This document shows positions 1 through 6,375 of a stretch of DNA of 8,840 bases, piece by piece. Source of the DNA: Lentisphaera sp. (GTDB lineage: Bacteria > Verrucomicrobiota > Lentisphaeria > Victivallales > GWF2-50-93); NCBI GenBank assembly GCA_020721745.1, contig DYMC01000099.1, positions 1 through 8,840 of the forward strand, read 5' to 3'. The notes beneath the pieces were generated by a model. The model was given only the letters and a program-made list of their open reading frames with translations. It searched no databases and had not been told where the DNA came from. Numbering within the stretch: the first letter of the stretch is position 1; every line of letters starts with the position of its first letter. A program made the translations under genes and the position numbers.

Positions 1-86
1 AATCGGCGCGATGCGGCGCCTGCCCGCCATCCCGAGGCGTTTACGCGCCAGGGACCGGCGGGATCGCGCCCTACCCAAAAAAAAAA
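1..86 (+). repeat. GC-rich palindromic intergenic repeat, copy 1
   Basis: Positions 2-75 match 4371-4476 closely. The shared blocks are 2-28 (against 4371-4397) and 29-75 (against 4430-4476), with only a few substitutions; the second copy carries 32 extra bases between the blocks. An inverted pair, GGCGCGAT at 5-12 and ATCGCGCC at 63-70, could close the element into a long stem-loop, and GCG-TTTA-CGC lies within it. It ends in GCCCTACC (68-75), followed by a run of ten A (77-86). The window starts inside or right at the edge of the element, so its left end cannot be fixed. It lies directly in front of bioF. No protein-coding sense was seen. Confidence 0.8.
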
Positions 87-93
87 CAGGATT

Positions 94-1335
94 ATGGACA
101 CAGATTTTCCCAAACGCAAATCTTCGGATGAAAAAGGCGAAGATATTGGCATCGAACGAAAAATAGCCTCCTTCCTTGACGAGAGGAAAGACGCGGGGAG
201 GCTGAGAACATTGCGCAGTTTCGGGCGGATGACTCCGCCGTTCTGCGAATTTCGCGGACAAAAATTGATTGATTTTTCATCCAACGATTATCTCGCTCTT
301 TCCCGCCATCCGGCGCTTGCCAGGGAAGCCGCCGCGTGGCTGGAAAAATTCGGAACATCCTTCTCCGCTTCGCGCCTCGTCTGCGGGACAAGCCCTGAAA
401 CCCTCGATCTGGAGAGCAGAATCGCCGCATGGAAGGGAACGGAGGCCGCAATCGTGGTCGGCTCGGGCTATCTCGCCAACTGCGGCGCCATCCCGGCGCT
501 GGCGGGAAGAAAGACTGCGATTTTCGCGGACAAGCTCAACCACGCGAGCCTCAACGCGGGCTGCATGCAGTCCGGCGCGGATTTCAGACGCTACAGACAT
601 CTGGACTTCGAGCATCTCGAAAATCTCCTGCGAAATTCGCATGCAGCCGAGAAACTGGTCGTCAGCGACACCATCTTCAGCATGGACGGAGATGTGGCGG
701 ACTGCAAGACGCTGTATGGAATTTCCAGGAAGCACAACGCCTTTCTATATCTCGATGACGCGCATGCGACAGGGGTCTTTGGAGAAAGGGGGCAGGGAAC
801 GCCGCTGGACTTCGTTGATGACTTCGGCAATGTCGTCATCATGGGAACCTTCAGCAAGGGGATGGGGGCATATGGCGCCTACCTTGCGGGCACGAAGAGA
901 AATATTGATTTTCTGGTAAACGCCTGCGGATCGTTCATATATTCGACCGCCCTGCCCCCGTCCGCATACGGCGCGATTTCAGCGGCAGTGGAGCTTGTGC
1001 AGACTGGAAAGGTCAGGAGAGAGGCGAAAAAACTGCTCGAGAATGCGGAAAAACTCCGGGAGGAACTGCGCCGGGACGGCCTCGACTGCGGGCCAAGCTG
1101 CAGCCAGATAATTCCCCTCATCGTCGGAGAAAGCGCCAGGGCTCTTGATGTATCGGAAAAATTCCTTGCTGCCGGAATTTTAGCCATCGCCATCCGTCCC
1201 CCGACGGTCCCCGAAAACAGCGCAAGGATCAGGCTCTCCATAAACAGCTCGCACGGGGAGAATGAAATGAATCGGCTGATGGCGGCGATTGGCACTTTTT
1301 TCGCGAAGAAAACGGGCTGGTCCGACCCAGAATAG
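94..1335 (+). CDS. bioF: 8-amino-7-oxononanoate synthase (BioF-like alpha-oxoamine synthase)
   Basis: A 413-residue fold-type I PLP enzyme of the alpha-oxoamine synthase family. BioF condenses pimeloyl-ACP or pimeloyl-CoA with L-alanine to give 8-amino-7-oxononanoate, the first step of biotin ring assembly, in the cytosol. Visible landmarks: SSNDYLALS (62-70) at the substrate-binding N-terminus; GSGYLAN (123-129); His150 in the NHASLNAG segment, expected to stack on the PLP ring; DDAHATGVFG (221-230) with PLP-contacting Asp221 and His224; and GTFSKGMG (251-258), where Lys255 is the predicted Schiff-base lysine. About 20 charged N-terminal residues precede the usual family start. The ATG at 94 has only CAGG three bases upstream, a weak and tightly spaced ribosome site, so the start is less sure than the frame. 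No other biotin gene is present here. 2-amino-3-ketobutyrate-CoA ligase or another oxoamine synthase remains possible from sequence alone. Confidence 0.85.
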   Translation: MDTDFPKRKSSDEKGEDIGIERKIASFLDERKDAGRLRTLRSFGRMTPPFCEFRGQKLIDFSSNDYLALSRHPALAREAAAWLEKFGTSFSASRLVCGTSPETLDLESRIAAWKGTEAAIVVGSGYLANCGAIPALAGRKTAIFADKLNHASLNAGCMQSGADFRRYRHLDFEHLENLLRNSHAAEKLVVSDTIFSMDGDVADCKTLYGISRKHNAFLYLDDAHATGVFGERGQGTPLDFVDDFGNVVIMGTFSKGMGAYGAYLAGTKRNIDFLVNACGSFIYSTALPPSAYGAISAAVELVQTGKVRREAKKLLENAEKLREELRRDGLDCGPSCSQIIPLIVGESARALDVSEKFLAAGILAIAIRPPTVPENSARIRLSINSSHGENEMNRLMAAIGTFFAKKTGWSDPE

Positions 1336-1344
1336 GCCCTCGGA

Positions 1345-1779
1345 TCACCCACAAGATTCTCTGTCAATTGCAGCTTTGAACATCCTGTAGTGCTTCCTGA
1401 GCCGAGCCACGTATTGCCCGTCCTGCAATACCCATTCGATCTTTTGCAACAGCGCTGGCGCCAACTCCGACTGGTGACTCAGCGTATTCAGACTCGGCCC
1501 CTTCAGTTCGTCCAAAATCCATGCCTCGTTCTTCCCAAACCACTTCCGATAATATTCTCGGCTTTCCCAGCCATATGCTATCACGGCAAGCATCTCGCGC
1601 CTTTGCGGAGAGTACACATTGAAAAATACTCGACGACAGTCGCAGTTGGGATCACTGCAGTAAGATTCGATCAGCGCATACTCGCCATCGGGTAAACCTG
1701 GATCGCCAAAAGAGATAATCTTGCGAGTCTCCTTCTCCGCTATTTTTGGGAAGCGTTTGTAGAAGAGTTCATATAACAT
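1345..1779 (-). CDS. conserved-looking protein of unknown function with C-x4-C-x-C motif
   Basis: 144 residues, soluble, with no signal peptide or membrane segment. I recognise this as resembling a widespread uncharacterised family but can name no function. It contains a short cysteine motif, YCSDPNCDCRR (residues 40-50; Cys41, Cys46, Cys48), which could bind a metal, followed by an aromatic GWES/EYYRKW stretch (70-80) and a basic C-terminal helix (roughly 120-137). The open frame continues upstream to an ATG at 1890, but that stretch overlaps a tandem repeat and another ORF. The ATG at 1779 has a strong GGGAGGA seven bases ahead, so I take 1779 as the start. It is last in the apparent glgB operon and overlaps the preceding small ORF by 11 bases, which suggests coupled translation. 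Codons differ from the neighbours (TTA, CCA, CGA and CGT are used freely), hinting at a foreign origin. Confidence 0.75.
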   Translation of the reverse strand: MLYELFYKRFPKIAEKETRKIISFGDPGLPDGEYALIESYCSDPNCDCRRVFFNVYSPQRREMLAVIAYGWESREYYRKWFGKNEAWILDELKGPSLNTLSHQSELAPALLQKIEWVLQDGQYVARLRKHYRMFKAAIDRESCG

Positions 1780-1996
1780 TGACCGTCCTCCCATACATGC
1801 CGTGCTTGTCCTTGAAACGACGCCTCTCCAAGAACCGGATTCTCGTATCTGTAATACGCCCCGCCCATCCAGTCCCCATCCAGTCCCCATCCAGACGATT
1901 CCTGCGCGAAACGGCCTCCCTGAACTTGGCGATGATGCTCTTCAGCCTCTTCTTGTAGCTGAAATTCACGCAGACACGTCCTTTTTTGTCCTTCAT
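1769..1996 (-). CDS. small basic protein of unknown function downstream of glgB
   Basis: 75 residues, rich in Lys and Arg (MKDKKGRVCVNFSYKKR at the start). It resembles no family I can name. Support for translation: the ATG at 1996 follows the glgB stop by 12 bases, and a GAGGTG ribosome site (2005-2010) overlaps that stop with 8-base spacing. The first roughly 35 codons end mostly in G or C (AAG, GAC, ATC, TTC, AGG, GAG), as in glgB. The middle (about residues 36-45, LDGDWMGTGW) is encoded by an 11-bp tandem repeat. The frame after the repeat is less convincing as protein and could be a shifted tail, so the true C-terminus may differ. Its last 11 bases overlap the next gene. It may be a real small protein or the degraded 5' part of a longer gene. 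Confidence 0.5.
   Translation of the reverse strand: MKDKKGRVCVNFSYKKRLKSIIAKFREAVSRRNRLDGDWMGTGWAGRITDTRIRFLERRRFKDKHGMYGRTVNVI
1786..1792 (-). promoter_or_regulatory. strong ribosome binding site fixing the 1779 start
   Basis: On the minus strand GGGAGGA sits six to seven bases before the ATG at 1779. It is the strongest Shine-Dalgarno sequence near this gene and lies inside the coding part of the upstream small ORF, as expected for translationally coupled genes. It argues against the longer frame beginning at 1890. Confidence 0.7.
1864..1894. repeat. 11-bp tandem repeat, about 2.8 copies
   Basis: The unit CCCATCCAGTC occurs at 1864-1874 and 1875-1885, with a partial third copy at 1886-1894. 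It lies inside the small ORF 1996-1769. Because 11 is not a multiple of 3, every gain or loss of a unit changes the downstream reading frame. All three minus-strand frames remain open across the array. Confidence 0.9.
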
Positions 1997-2008
1997 GCTG
2001 AAAACACC

Positions 2009-4231
2009 TCAATTTGCCTTCCTGAAAATCAGGGCGCCGAGCGGCGGAAGCGCCAGCTTGAGATGGTATGGGCGACCGTGGCATTCGGCATTCACCGCGC
2101 CGACTCTGCCCTTGTTCCCCACGCCGGATCCGCCGTAAATCTCGGCATCTGAGTTGAAAATCTCGAGCCAGTCTCCACCAAACGGAGCTCCTATCCTGTA
2201 GTCGTATCTCGGAACCGGAGTGCAATTCATGACGACCATGATCGGATCGCCGCGCTTCGCGTCCCATCGCAGGTATGAGAAGACCGACTGCTCGACGTCG
2301 CTGATGTCTATCCATTCGAACCCCTGGTTCTCGAAATCCACTTCCCAGAGGGCCGGGCACTCCTTGTAGATGCGGTTGAGATCCTTGACCGACTTCTGCA
2401 ACCCCTTGTGGATAGGGTATTTGAGCAGGTTCCAATCCAGCGGGACCTTGCAATACCATTCGTTCCACTGTCCAATCTCGGAGCCCATGAAATTGAGCTT
2501 CTTGCCCGGATGGGTCAGCATGTATGTGAAGAGCAGCCTTGTGTTCGCGAATTTCTGCCAGTAGTCTCCAGACATCTTGTCGAGAATGGATTTCTTCCCG
2601 TGGACCACCTCGTCATGGCTGAGCGGAAGTATGAAGTTCTCGCTGAACGCATACCAGAGAGAGAACGTCAGCTTGTCGTGGTGGTATTTCCTGAACACAG
2701 GGTCCTTGGAGAAATACTCGAGAGTGTCGTGCATCCATCCCATGTTCCATTTGCAGGTGTAGCCGAGTCCTCCGAGGTAGGATGGACGTGTGACGCCAGC
2801 CCATGCGGTGGACTCCTCGGCGATCATCAAGGTGCCCGGGAAGAGCTCGTGGGTCAGCTCGTTCAGCCGCTTCATGAACTTGATCGCGCCTATGTTCTCG
2901 TTCCCGCCGTATTCGTTGCGCACCCAGTTTCCGCTCTTCCTCGAATAATCCAGATACAACATTGATGCGACAGCGTCAACCCTGAGGCCGTCAACATGGA
3001 AGACATCCAGCCAGTAGAGCGCGTTGCCGATGAGAAAATTTCTCACCTCGTTGCGTCCGTAGTTGAATATGTACGTGCCCCAGTCCTCGTGCTCGCCCTG
3101 CCTCGGGTCGAGATGCTCGTAGAGGGCGGTCCCGTCGAAGCGCCCAAGCGAGAAATCGTCCTTCGGGAAATGCGCCGGAACCCAGTCCACGAAGACCCCT
3201 ATTCCCCTGCCGTGCAGGTAGTCAACGAAATACGCGAAATCCTCCGGCGATCCATATCTCGATGTCGGGGCGTAGTATCCTGTGACCTGGTAGCCCCAGG
3301 ACTGGTCGAACGGGTGCTCCATCACGGGGAGAAGCTCGACGTGCGTGTATCCCATGTCTGTCACGTAGTCCGCAAGCGCATGCGCGATGTCCCTGTAGTT
3401 GTGCAGGTCGTCCTCGTTGGCCGGGTCGAGCTCCTTGAGCCCGGGGCCTCGCCATGAACCGAGATGCACTTCGTAGATGTTCACCGGCTCCTTGAGGTGG
3501 TTCTTCCTCGCCCTGTTCTCCATCCAGGCCGAATCGCCCCACTGGTGCTGGAGCCTGGAAACCTTTGCGGCCGTCCTCGGCCTGAGCTCGGTCCAGAACG
3601 CATAAGGATCCTGCTTGAGCATTATCGCCCCGTTCTTGGTCCTTATCTCGAACTTGTAAATTGCCCCCTCCACGACTCCCGGAATGAAAATCTCCCATAT
3701 CCCCGAACTTCCAAGAAGCCTCATCGCATGCCTTCTGCCGTCCCAGAGATTGAACTCCCCGACCACCGAAACCCTCTCCGCATTCGGCGCCCAGACGGTG
3801 AAAAGCGTGCCGGAAACATCCCCGTATTGGCGGACGTGCGCACCCATGATGTCAAAAATCCGCCTGTGCTCGCCCTCGTTGAAGAGATGCTCGTCAACAC
3901 TGCCGAGCCCCGGCAGAAAACAGTATGGGTCGGCTCCACGGCAGGACTTGCCGTCCTTGTAAAAACGCTCAAGCTCGTATTTGAAAACCCTGCCCCTTCC
4001 CTCGACCACGACGGAGAAAAGCCCTGACTCGTGGACCTTCTCCATAGGGAAAATCTCCGAGCTCTCCATGTCTATAAGGTTGATTTTTTCGGCATCGGGA
4101 TCGAAAGCCCTGGCGACGACGGAAGAGGACGATGCGTCATGGTGCATGCCCAGCACGGAATGCGGATTGCTGTGCCTGATTTCCAGAAGCCGAGTCAGAT
4201 CGTCCTGGGAGGGAAGCAGATTCTTTTGCAT
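2009..4231 (-). CDS. glgB: 1,4-alpha-glucan branching enzyme
   Basis: 740 residues, full length for a GH13 branching enzyme (about 730 in Escherichia coli). It cuts alpha-1,4 glucan chains and re-attaches them through alpha-1,6 bonds during glycogen synthesis in the cytosol. Domains in order: an N1 module with NPHSVLGMHH (near residue 22-31), a CBM48-type module (FTVWAPNAERVSVVGEFNLWD, about 144-164), the catalytic barrel, and a C-terminal beta domain. Active-site blocks are all intact: DWVPAHFP (about 349-356), GLRVDAV with nucleophile Asp419, AEES with acid Glu472, and LSHDEVVHG with Asp540. Two ATGs compete, at 4237 and 4231. AGGT lies 6 bases before 4231 but touches the ATG at 4237, so 4231 is preferred. 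It is first in a three-gene minus-strand operon. No other glycogen gene is in the window. Confidence 0.96.
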   Translation of the reverse strand: MQKNLLPSQDDLTRLLEIRHSNPHSVLGMHHDASSSSVVARAFDPDAEKINLIDMESSEIFPMEKVHESGLFSVVVEGRGRVFKYELERFYKDGKSCRGADPYCFLPGLGSVDEHLFNEGEHRRIFDIMGAHVRQYGDVSGTLFTVWAPNAERVSVVGEFNLWDGRRHAMRLLGSSGIWEIFIPGVVEGAIYKFEIRTKNGAIMLKQDPYAFWTELRPRTAAKVSRLQHQWGDSAWMENRARKNHLKEPVNIYEVHLGSWRGPGLKELDPANEDDLHNYRDIAHALADYVTDMGYTHVELLPVMEHPFDQSWGYQVTGYYAPTSRYGSPEDFAYFVDYLHGRGIGVFVDWVPAHFPKDDFSLGRFDGTALYEHLDPRQGEHEDWGTYIFNYGRNEVRNFLIGNALYWLDVFHVDGLRVDAVASMLYLDYSRKSGNWVRNEYGGNENIGAIKFMKRLNELTHELFPGTLMIAEESTAWAGVTRPSYLGGLGYTCKWNMGWMHDTLEYFSKDPVFRKYHHDKLTFSLWYAFSENFILPLSHDEVVHGKKSILDKMSGDYWQKFANTRLLFTYMLTHPGKKLNFMGSEIGQWNEWYCKVPLDWNLLKYPIHKGLQKSVKDLNRIYKECPALWEVDFENQGFEWIDISDVEQSVFSYLRWDAKRGDPIMVVMNCTPVPRYDYRIGAPFGGDWLEIFNSDAEIYGGSGVGNKGRVGAVNAECHGRPYHLKLALPPLGALIFRKAN

Positions 4232-4237
4232 GGGCAT

Positions 4238-4241
4238 ACCT
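4238..4241 (-). promoter_or_regulatory. ribosome binding site deciding the glgB start
   Basis: AGGT on the minus strand is separated by six bases from the ATG at 4231 and by none from the ATG at 4237. Only the second ATG therefore has workable spacing. Confidence 0.55.
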
Positions 4242-4267
4242 GCGAATTTGATTTTGATTTATTAGTG

Positions 4268-4295
4268 AATATACATTCGCTGGCGTTCTCCGCAA
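4268..4295 (-). promoter_or_regulatory. probable glgB promoter
   Basis: Read on the minus strand: TTGCGG (4295-4290), a 16-base spacer, then TATATT (4273-4268), which matches five of six bases of the -10 consensus. Transcription would start near 4262, giving a leader of about 30 bases that ends in the glgB ribosome site. The -35 box is weak (only TTG matches well), so this is a prediction from spacing and the good -10 box. Confidence 0.45.
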
Positions 4296-4354
4296 GCTCT
4301 CTTCCAGAAGAATCACGCCGCTGCCGCCCGGAGAAATGAAAGGTGGGGACAGAT

Positions 4355-4377
4355 CGCCGATCCGTCCGTGATCGGCG
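4355..4377. repeat. hairpin at the left edge of the palindromic repeat
   Basis: CGCCGATC (4355-4362) and GATCGGCG (4370-4377) form a perfect 8-bp stem around the 7-base loop CGTCCGT. The right arm overlaps the start of the long repeat (4371). At position 1 only AATCGGCG remains, so the left arm of copy 1 would lie outside the window. No T run follows on either strand, so it is not a standard terminator. Confidence 0.7.
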
Positions 4378-4476
4378 CGATGCGGCGCTTGCCCGCCTCG
4401 CCAGCTCTTTGGAGAAAGGGCGAGCAAGCATCCCGAGGCGTTTACGCGCTCGGAACCAGCGGGATCGCGCCCTGCC
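4371..4476 (+). repeat. GC-rich palindromic intergenic repeat, copy 2 (with 32-base insertion)
   Basis: Same orientation and order as the copy at 2-75. Blocks 4371-4397 and 4430-4476 match copy 1, and 4398-4429 is extra. The outer inverted pair is conserved: GGCGCGAT at 4374-4381 with ATCGCGCC at 4464-4471. The extra segment makes an inner hairpin: 4388-4397 pairs with 4419-4428 over ten bases with one mismatch. The element ends in GCCCTGCC (4469-4476) followed by a run of seven A. As with copy 1, it lies upstream of a gene in the same direction, here the permease. Confidence 0.8.
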
Positions 4477-4490
4477 AAAAAAACGGGATC

Positions 4491-4516
4491 GGCTCTCTCG
4501 GCGAGAGAGCCCTACC
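4491..4516. repeat. compact hairpin module ending in GCCCTACC
   Basis: GGCTCTCTC (4491-4499) and GAGAGAGCC (4503-4511) form a perfect 9-bp stem with a 3-base loop, and the right arm runs into GCCCTACC (4509-4516) followed by A-rich sequence. The terminal octamer is the one that ends the two longer repeats (68-75; 4469-4476 with one change), so this looks like a shorter member of the same modular family. On the minus strand the stem is followed by GATCCCG and then seven T, a spacing too long for a classical terminator. Confidence 0.7.
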
Positions 4517-4538
4517 AACAAATGCAAGCGGCGCGCTG

Positions 4539-4566
4539 TTGACATTGCCGCAAAAGAAGCTACTTT
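4539..4566 (+). promoter_or_regulatory. possible promoter for the permease-ATPase operon
   Basis: A perfect -35 hexamer TTGACA (4539-4544) is followed after 16 bases by TACTTT (4561-4566), a weak -10 box. Transcription would begin near 4573, only about 11 bases before the ATG at 4584 and 20 before the one at 4593. If this promoter is used, a later start codon (4593 or 4611) becomes more likely. Confidence 0.3.
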
Positions 4567-4583
4567 CCCGGCCCAAAACATCA

Positions 4584-5597
4584 ATGGATCAAATGAACAG
4601 GCGCCGCAACATGATGCTCGTCCTCATTCTCGCCATTCTGGCGCTGGCATCCTTCTTCTCCCTCGCGTCGGGAACATACAGGATCCCGGCGGAAAGGCTC
4701 TTCGAGATAATCCGCGGCAACGGAACCATCCCCGAGAACGATGTCTTCTTCGGGATGCGCCTGCCGAGGCTGATTCTCGGGCTTGCCGTCGGCGGGGCGC
4801 TTTCGCTGGCAGGGGTTCTCCTCCAGGCGATATTCAGGAATCCACTGGTCGAGCCATACACCATCGGCATATCCGGCGGGGCGTCGTTCGCCGTCTGCCT
4901 TGCCGTCTCGCTGGGACTTGTCGGAGCCCTCGGCCCCTTCTCGGTCTATCTTGCAGGATTCGTCGGGGCGGGCGCGGTGATGCTGATACTATACTCCCTC
5001 AATTCGCGCGGACGCATCAGGAACATATCCACGCTGCTGCTGTCGGGCATCATGGCGGGCTTCGTCTTCTCCTCCCTCATAATACTCGTGCTGGCCTTCT
5101 CGAAGGCGGAGGATGCCCACGGAATACTCTTCTGGCTCATGGGCGCCCTCGACCATTCCAACCTGAAACTCTCCCTCTCCGCCCTGGGGATTTCGCTGCT
5201 ATGCCTCTGCTCAGCGTTTGTTTTCTTCAGCGAGCTCGACGCCCTCCTGCTCGGCGAGGAGCAGGCTGCGCATCTGGGAATTGATGTCCCCCGGGCGCAG
5301 TTCAGATTCTTCCTGCTCGCCGCAATCCTCACAACCGTGGCTGTCTCGCTGAGCGGAATAATCGGATTCGTCGGCCTCGCGATTCCCATCGTCGCAAGAA
5401 GGATCATGGGCAACAGCCATCGCCATCTGCTTCCCGGCGCCTTCCTGGCCGGAGCCGCCTTCCTCTCCCTCTGCGACCTCGTCGCCAGAACGCTGATATC
5501 CCCGCGCGAACTACCGGTCGGTGTCATAACCGGCCTCGTCGGCGGGAGCATGTTCATATGGACGCTTCTCAACGCGGGGGGCAGGAAGAATGTCTGA
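4584..5597 (+). CDS. FecCD-family ABC transporter permease (siderophore/haem/cobalamin type)
   Basis: 337 residues, the normal length for this family (BtuC, FepD, HmuU types), largely hydrophobic with about ten expected membrane helices in the inner membrane. Diagnostic segments: MRLPRLILG (58-66), RNPLVEPYTIGISGGA (85-100), the cytoplasmic coupling loop EEQAAHLGID (225-234) that contacts the ATPase, GFVGLAIPIVAR (261-272) and the C-terminal ELPVGVITGLVGG (309-321). The family usually reads PH(I/V)xR where this protein has PIVAR. The frame is open back to 4368, but that extension is repeat DNA. Candidate starts are 4584, 4593 and 4611, none with a strong ribosome site; I give the first. The gene overlaps the ATPase gene by 8 bases. 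Substrate (ferric siderophore, haem or cobalamin) cannot be told because the binding protein is absent. Confidence 0.92.
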   Translation: MDQMNRRRNMMLVLILAILALASFFSLASGTYRIPAERLFEIIRGNGTIPENDVFFGMRLPRLILGLAVGGALSLAGVLLQAIFRNPLVEPYTIGISGGASFAVCLAVSLGLVGALGPFSVYLAGFVGAGAVMLILYSLNSRGRIRNISTLLLSGIMAGFVFSSLIILVLAFSKAEDAHGILFWLMGALDHSNLKLSLSALGISLLCLCSAFVFFSELDALLLGEEQAAHLGIDVPRAQFRFFLLAAILTTVAVSLSGIIGFVGLAIPIVARRIMGNSHRHLLPGAFLAGAAFLSLCDLVARTLISPRELPVGVITGLVGGSMFIWTLLNAGGRKNV

Positions 5598-6375
5598 CCC
5601 CATCCTCAAGCTGAAGAACCTCTCCTGCGGATACGCGAAGGGCTTCTCCCTGGAAGGCGTTTCCCTCGAAATCTCCAGCGGGAAGGTCTGCGGTATAATC
5701 GGCCCCAACGGATCGGGCAAGACCACCATACTGAGAGCCGCCACCGGAGTCCTGCCGATAAAATCCGGCTCCATCGAGTTCGATGGACAGGACATAGGGA
5801 CGATGTCCCTGATGGAAAAGGCCAGAAACATCGCCGTCGTGATGCAGGAGTCGAGCTCGCCCTTCGAGATGAACGTCCTCGAATACGTCATGCTGGGCAG
5901 AATCCCGCACAACAAGGGCGCATGGTTCGCTGGATCCTCGGAGGATGCCGCCGTGGCGCGGAAGATGCTCGGCACATGCGGCGCCGCGAATTTCGCAGGC
6001 AGGAACCTCGACGAACTGAGCGGAGGAGAAAGACAGCTCGTGCACATCGCCAGGGCGCTCGCCCAGGAGCCAAGGATGCTCCTCCTCGACGAACCGACCA
6101 ACCACCTCGACCTCTCCCATCAGCACCAGATCATGTCGCTGGCCAGAAACCTCTCGAAAGACAAGGGCATCGCCATCGGCATCGTCCTGCACGACCTGAA
6201 CCTGGCGGCGAGATTCTGCGACATCATCCACCTCGTCCACAAGGGGAGGATACACTCCTCCGGACCGCCCGGGGCGATACTCAGACCGGAAATCCTGGGC
6301 GAAATCTACTCCGCGAAAATCGCAAGCTGCCCGGATCCGGTGAACGGCAAACCGCTGATCTTCATGCCATTATAA
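5590..6375 (+). CDS. ABC transporter ATP-binding protein, partner of the FecCD permease
   Basis: 261 residues, FepC/BtuD/HmuV type. It hydrolyses ATP on the cytoplasmic face to drive import through the permease. All nucleotide-binding elements are intact: Walker A GPNGSGKT (38-45), Q-loop Gln86, signature LSGGE (143-147), Walker B LLLDE (164-168) and switch His201 in VLHDLNLA. The D-loop sequence NHLDLSHQ follows Walker B, as in this subfamily. The start ATG at 5590 lies within the end of the permease gene (ATGTCTGA overlap) and has AGGA a few bases ahead, so the two proteins are translationally coupled. The gene ends at TAA 6373-6375, which runs into the terminator hairpin. No substrate-binding protein or TonB-dependent receptor follows; those genes must be elsewhere or to be shared with another system. 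Confidence 0.95.
   Translation: MSDPILKLKNLSCGYAKGFSLEGVSLEISSGKVCGIIGPNGSGKTTILRAATGVLPIKSGSIEFDGQDIGTMSLMEKARNIAVVMQESSSPFEMNVLEYVMLGRIPHNKGAWFAGSSEDAAVARKMLGTCGAANFAGRNLDELSGGERQLVHIARALAQEPRMLLLDEPTNHLDLSHQHQIMSLARNLSKDKGIAIGIVLHDLNLAARFCDIIHLVHKGRIHSSGPPGAILRPEILGEIYSAKIASCPDPVNGKPLIFMPL

Larger units (their letters stand above)
4296..4583. other. intergenic region carrying repeat modules
   Basis: This is most of the 346 bases between the divergent glgB and the permease gene. It holds, in order: about 55 bases with no recognised feature, a hairpin at 4355-4377, the long palindromic repeat at 4371-4476, a compact hairpin module at 4491-4516, and a possible promoter at 4539-4566. Open frames running through it into the permease translate repeat sequence and look non-native. 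I saw no cobalamin or other recognisable riboswitch, although the downstream genes could be cobalamin or iron regulated. Confidence 0.6.

Noticed and set aside
1780..1890. Longer start (ATG at 1890) for the 144-residue unknown gene
   Set aside because: The added 37 residues come from the 11-bp repeat and low-complexity Gly/Trp sequence, with no good ribosome site, whereas the ATG at 1779 has a strong one.
1740..2468. Large minus-strand open frame overlapping the end of glgB
   Set aside because: It runs through the glgB coding region in a different frame, has no domain resemblance, and is a shadow; only its last part, past the 11-bp repeat, is of interest as an alternative tail.
4491..4516. 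Intrinsic terminator at the compact hairpin
   Set aside because: No T run follows on the plus strand. On the minus strand seven T follow only after a 7-base gap, and no minus-strand gene ends there.
4368..4583. N-terminal extension of the permease frame to an ATG at 4368
   Set aside because: The extension of 72 codons translates the palindromic repeat and hairpin module, has no membrane or signal character matching the family, and would make the protein longer than FecCD permeases normally are.
4238..4583. Cobalamin riboswitch or Fur box upstream of the permease
   Set aside because: Looked for because of the transporter type, but I saw no conserved cobalamin-riboswitch core and no convincing AT-rich Fur palindrome; the region is repeat DNA.
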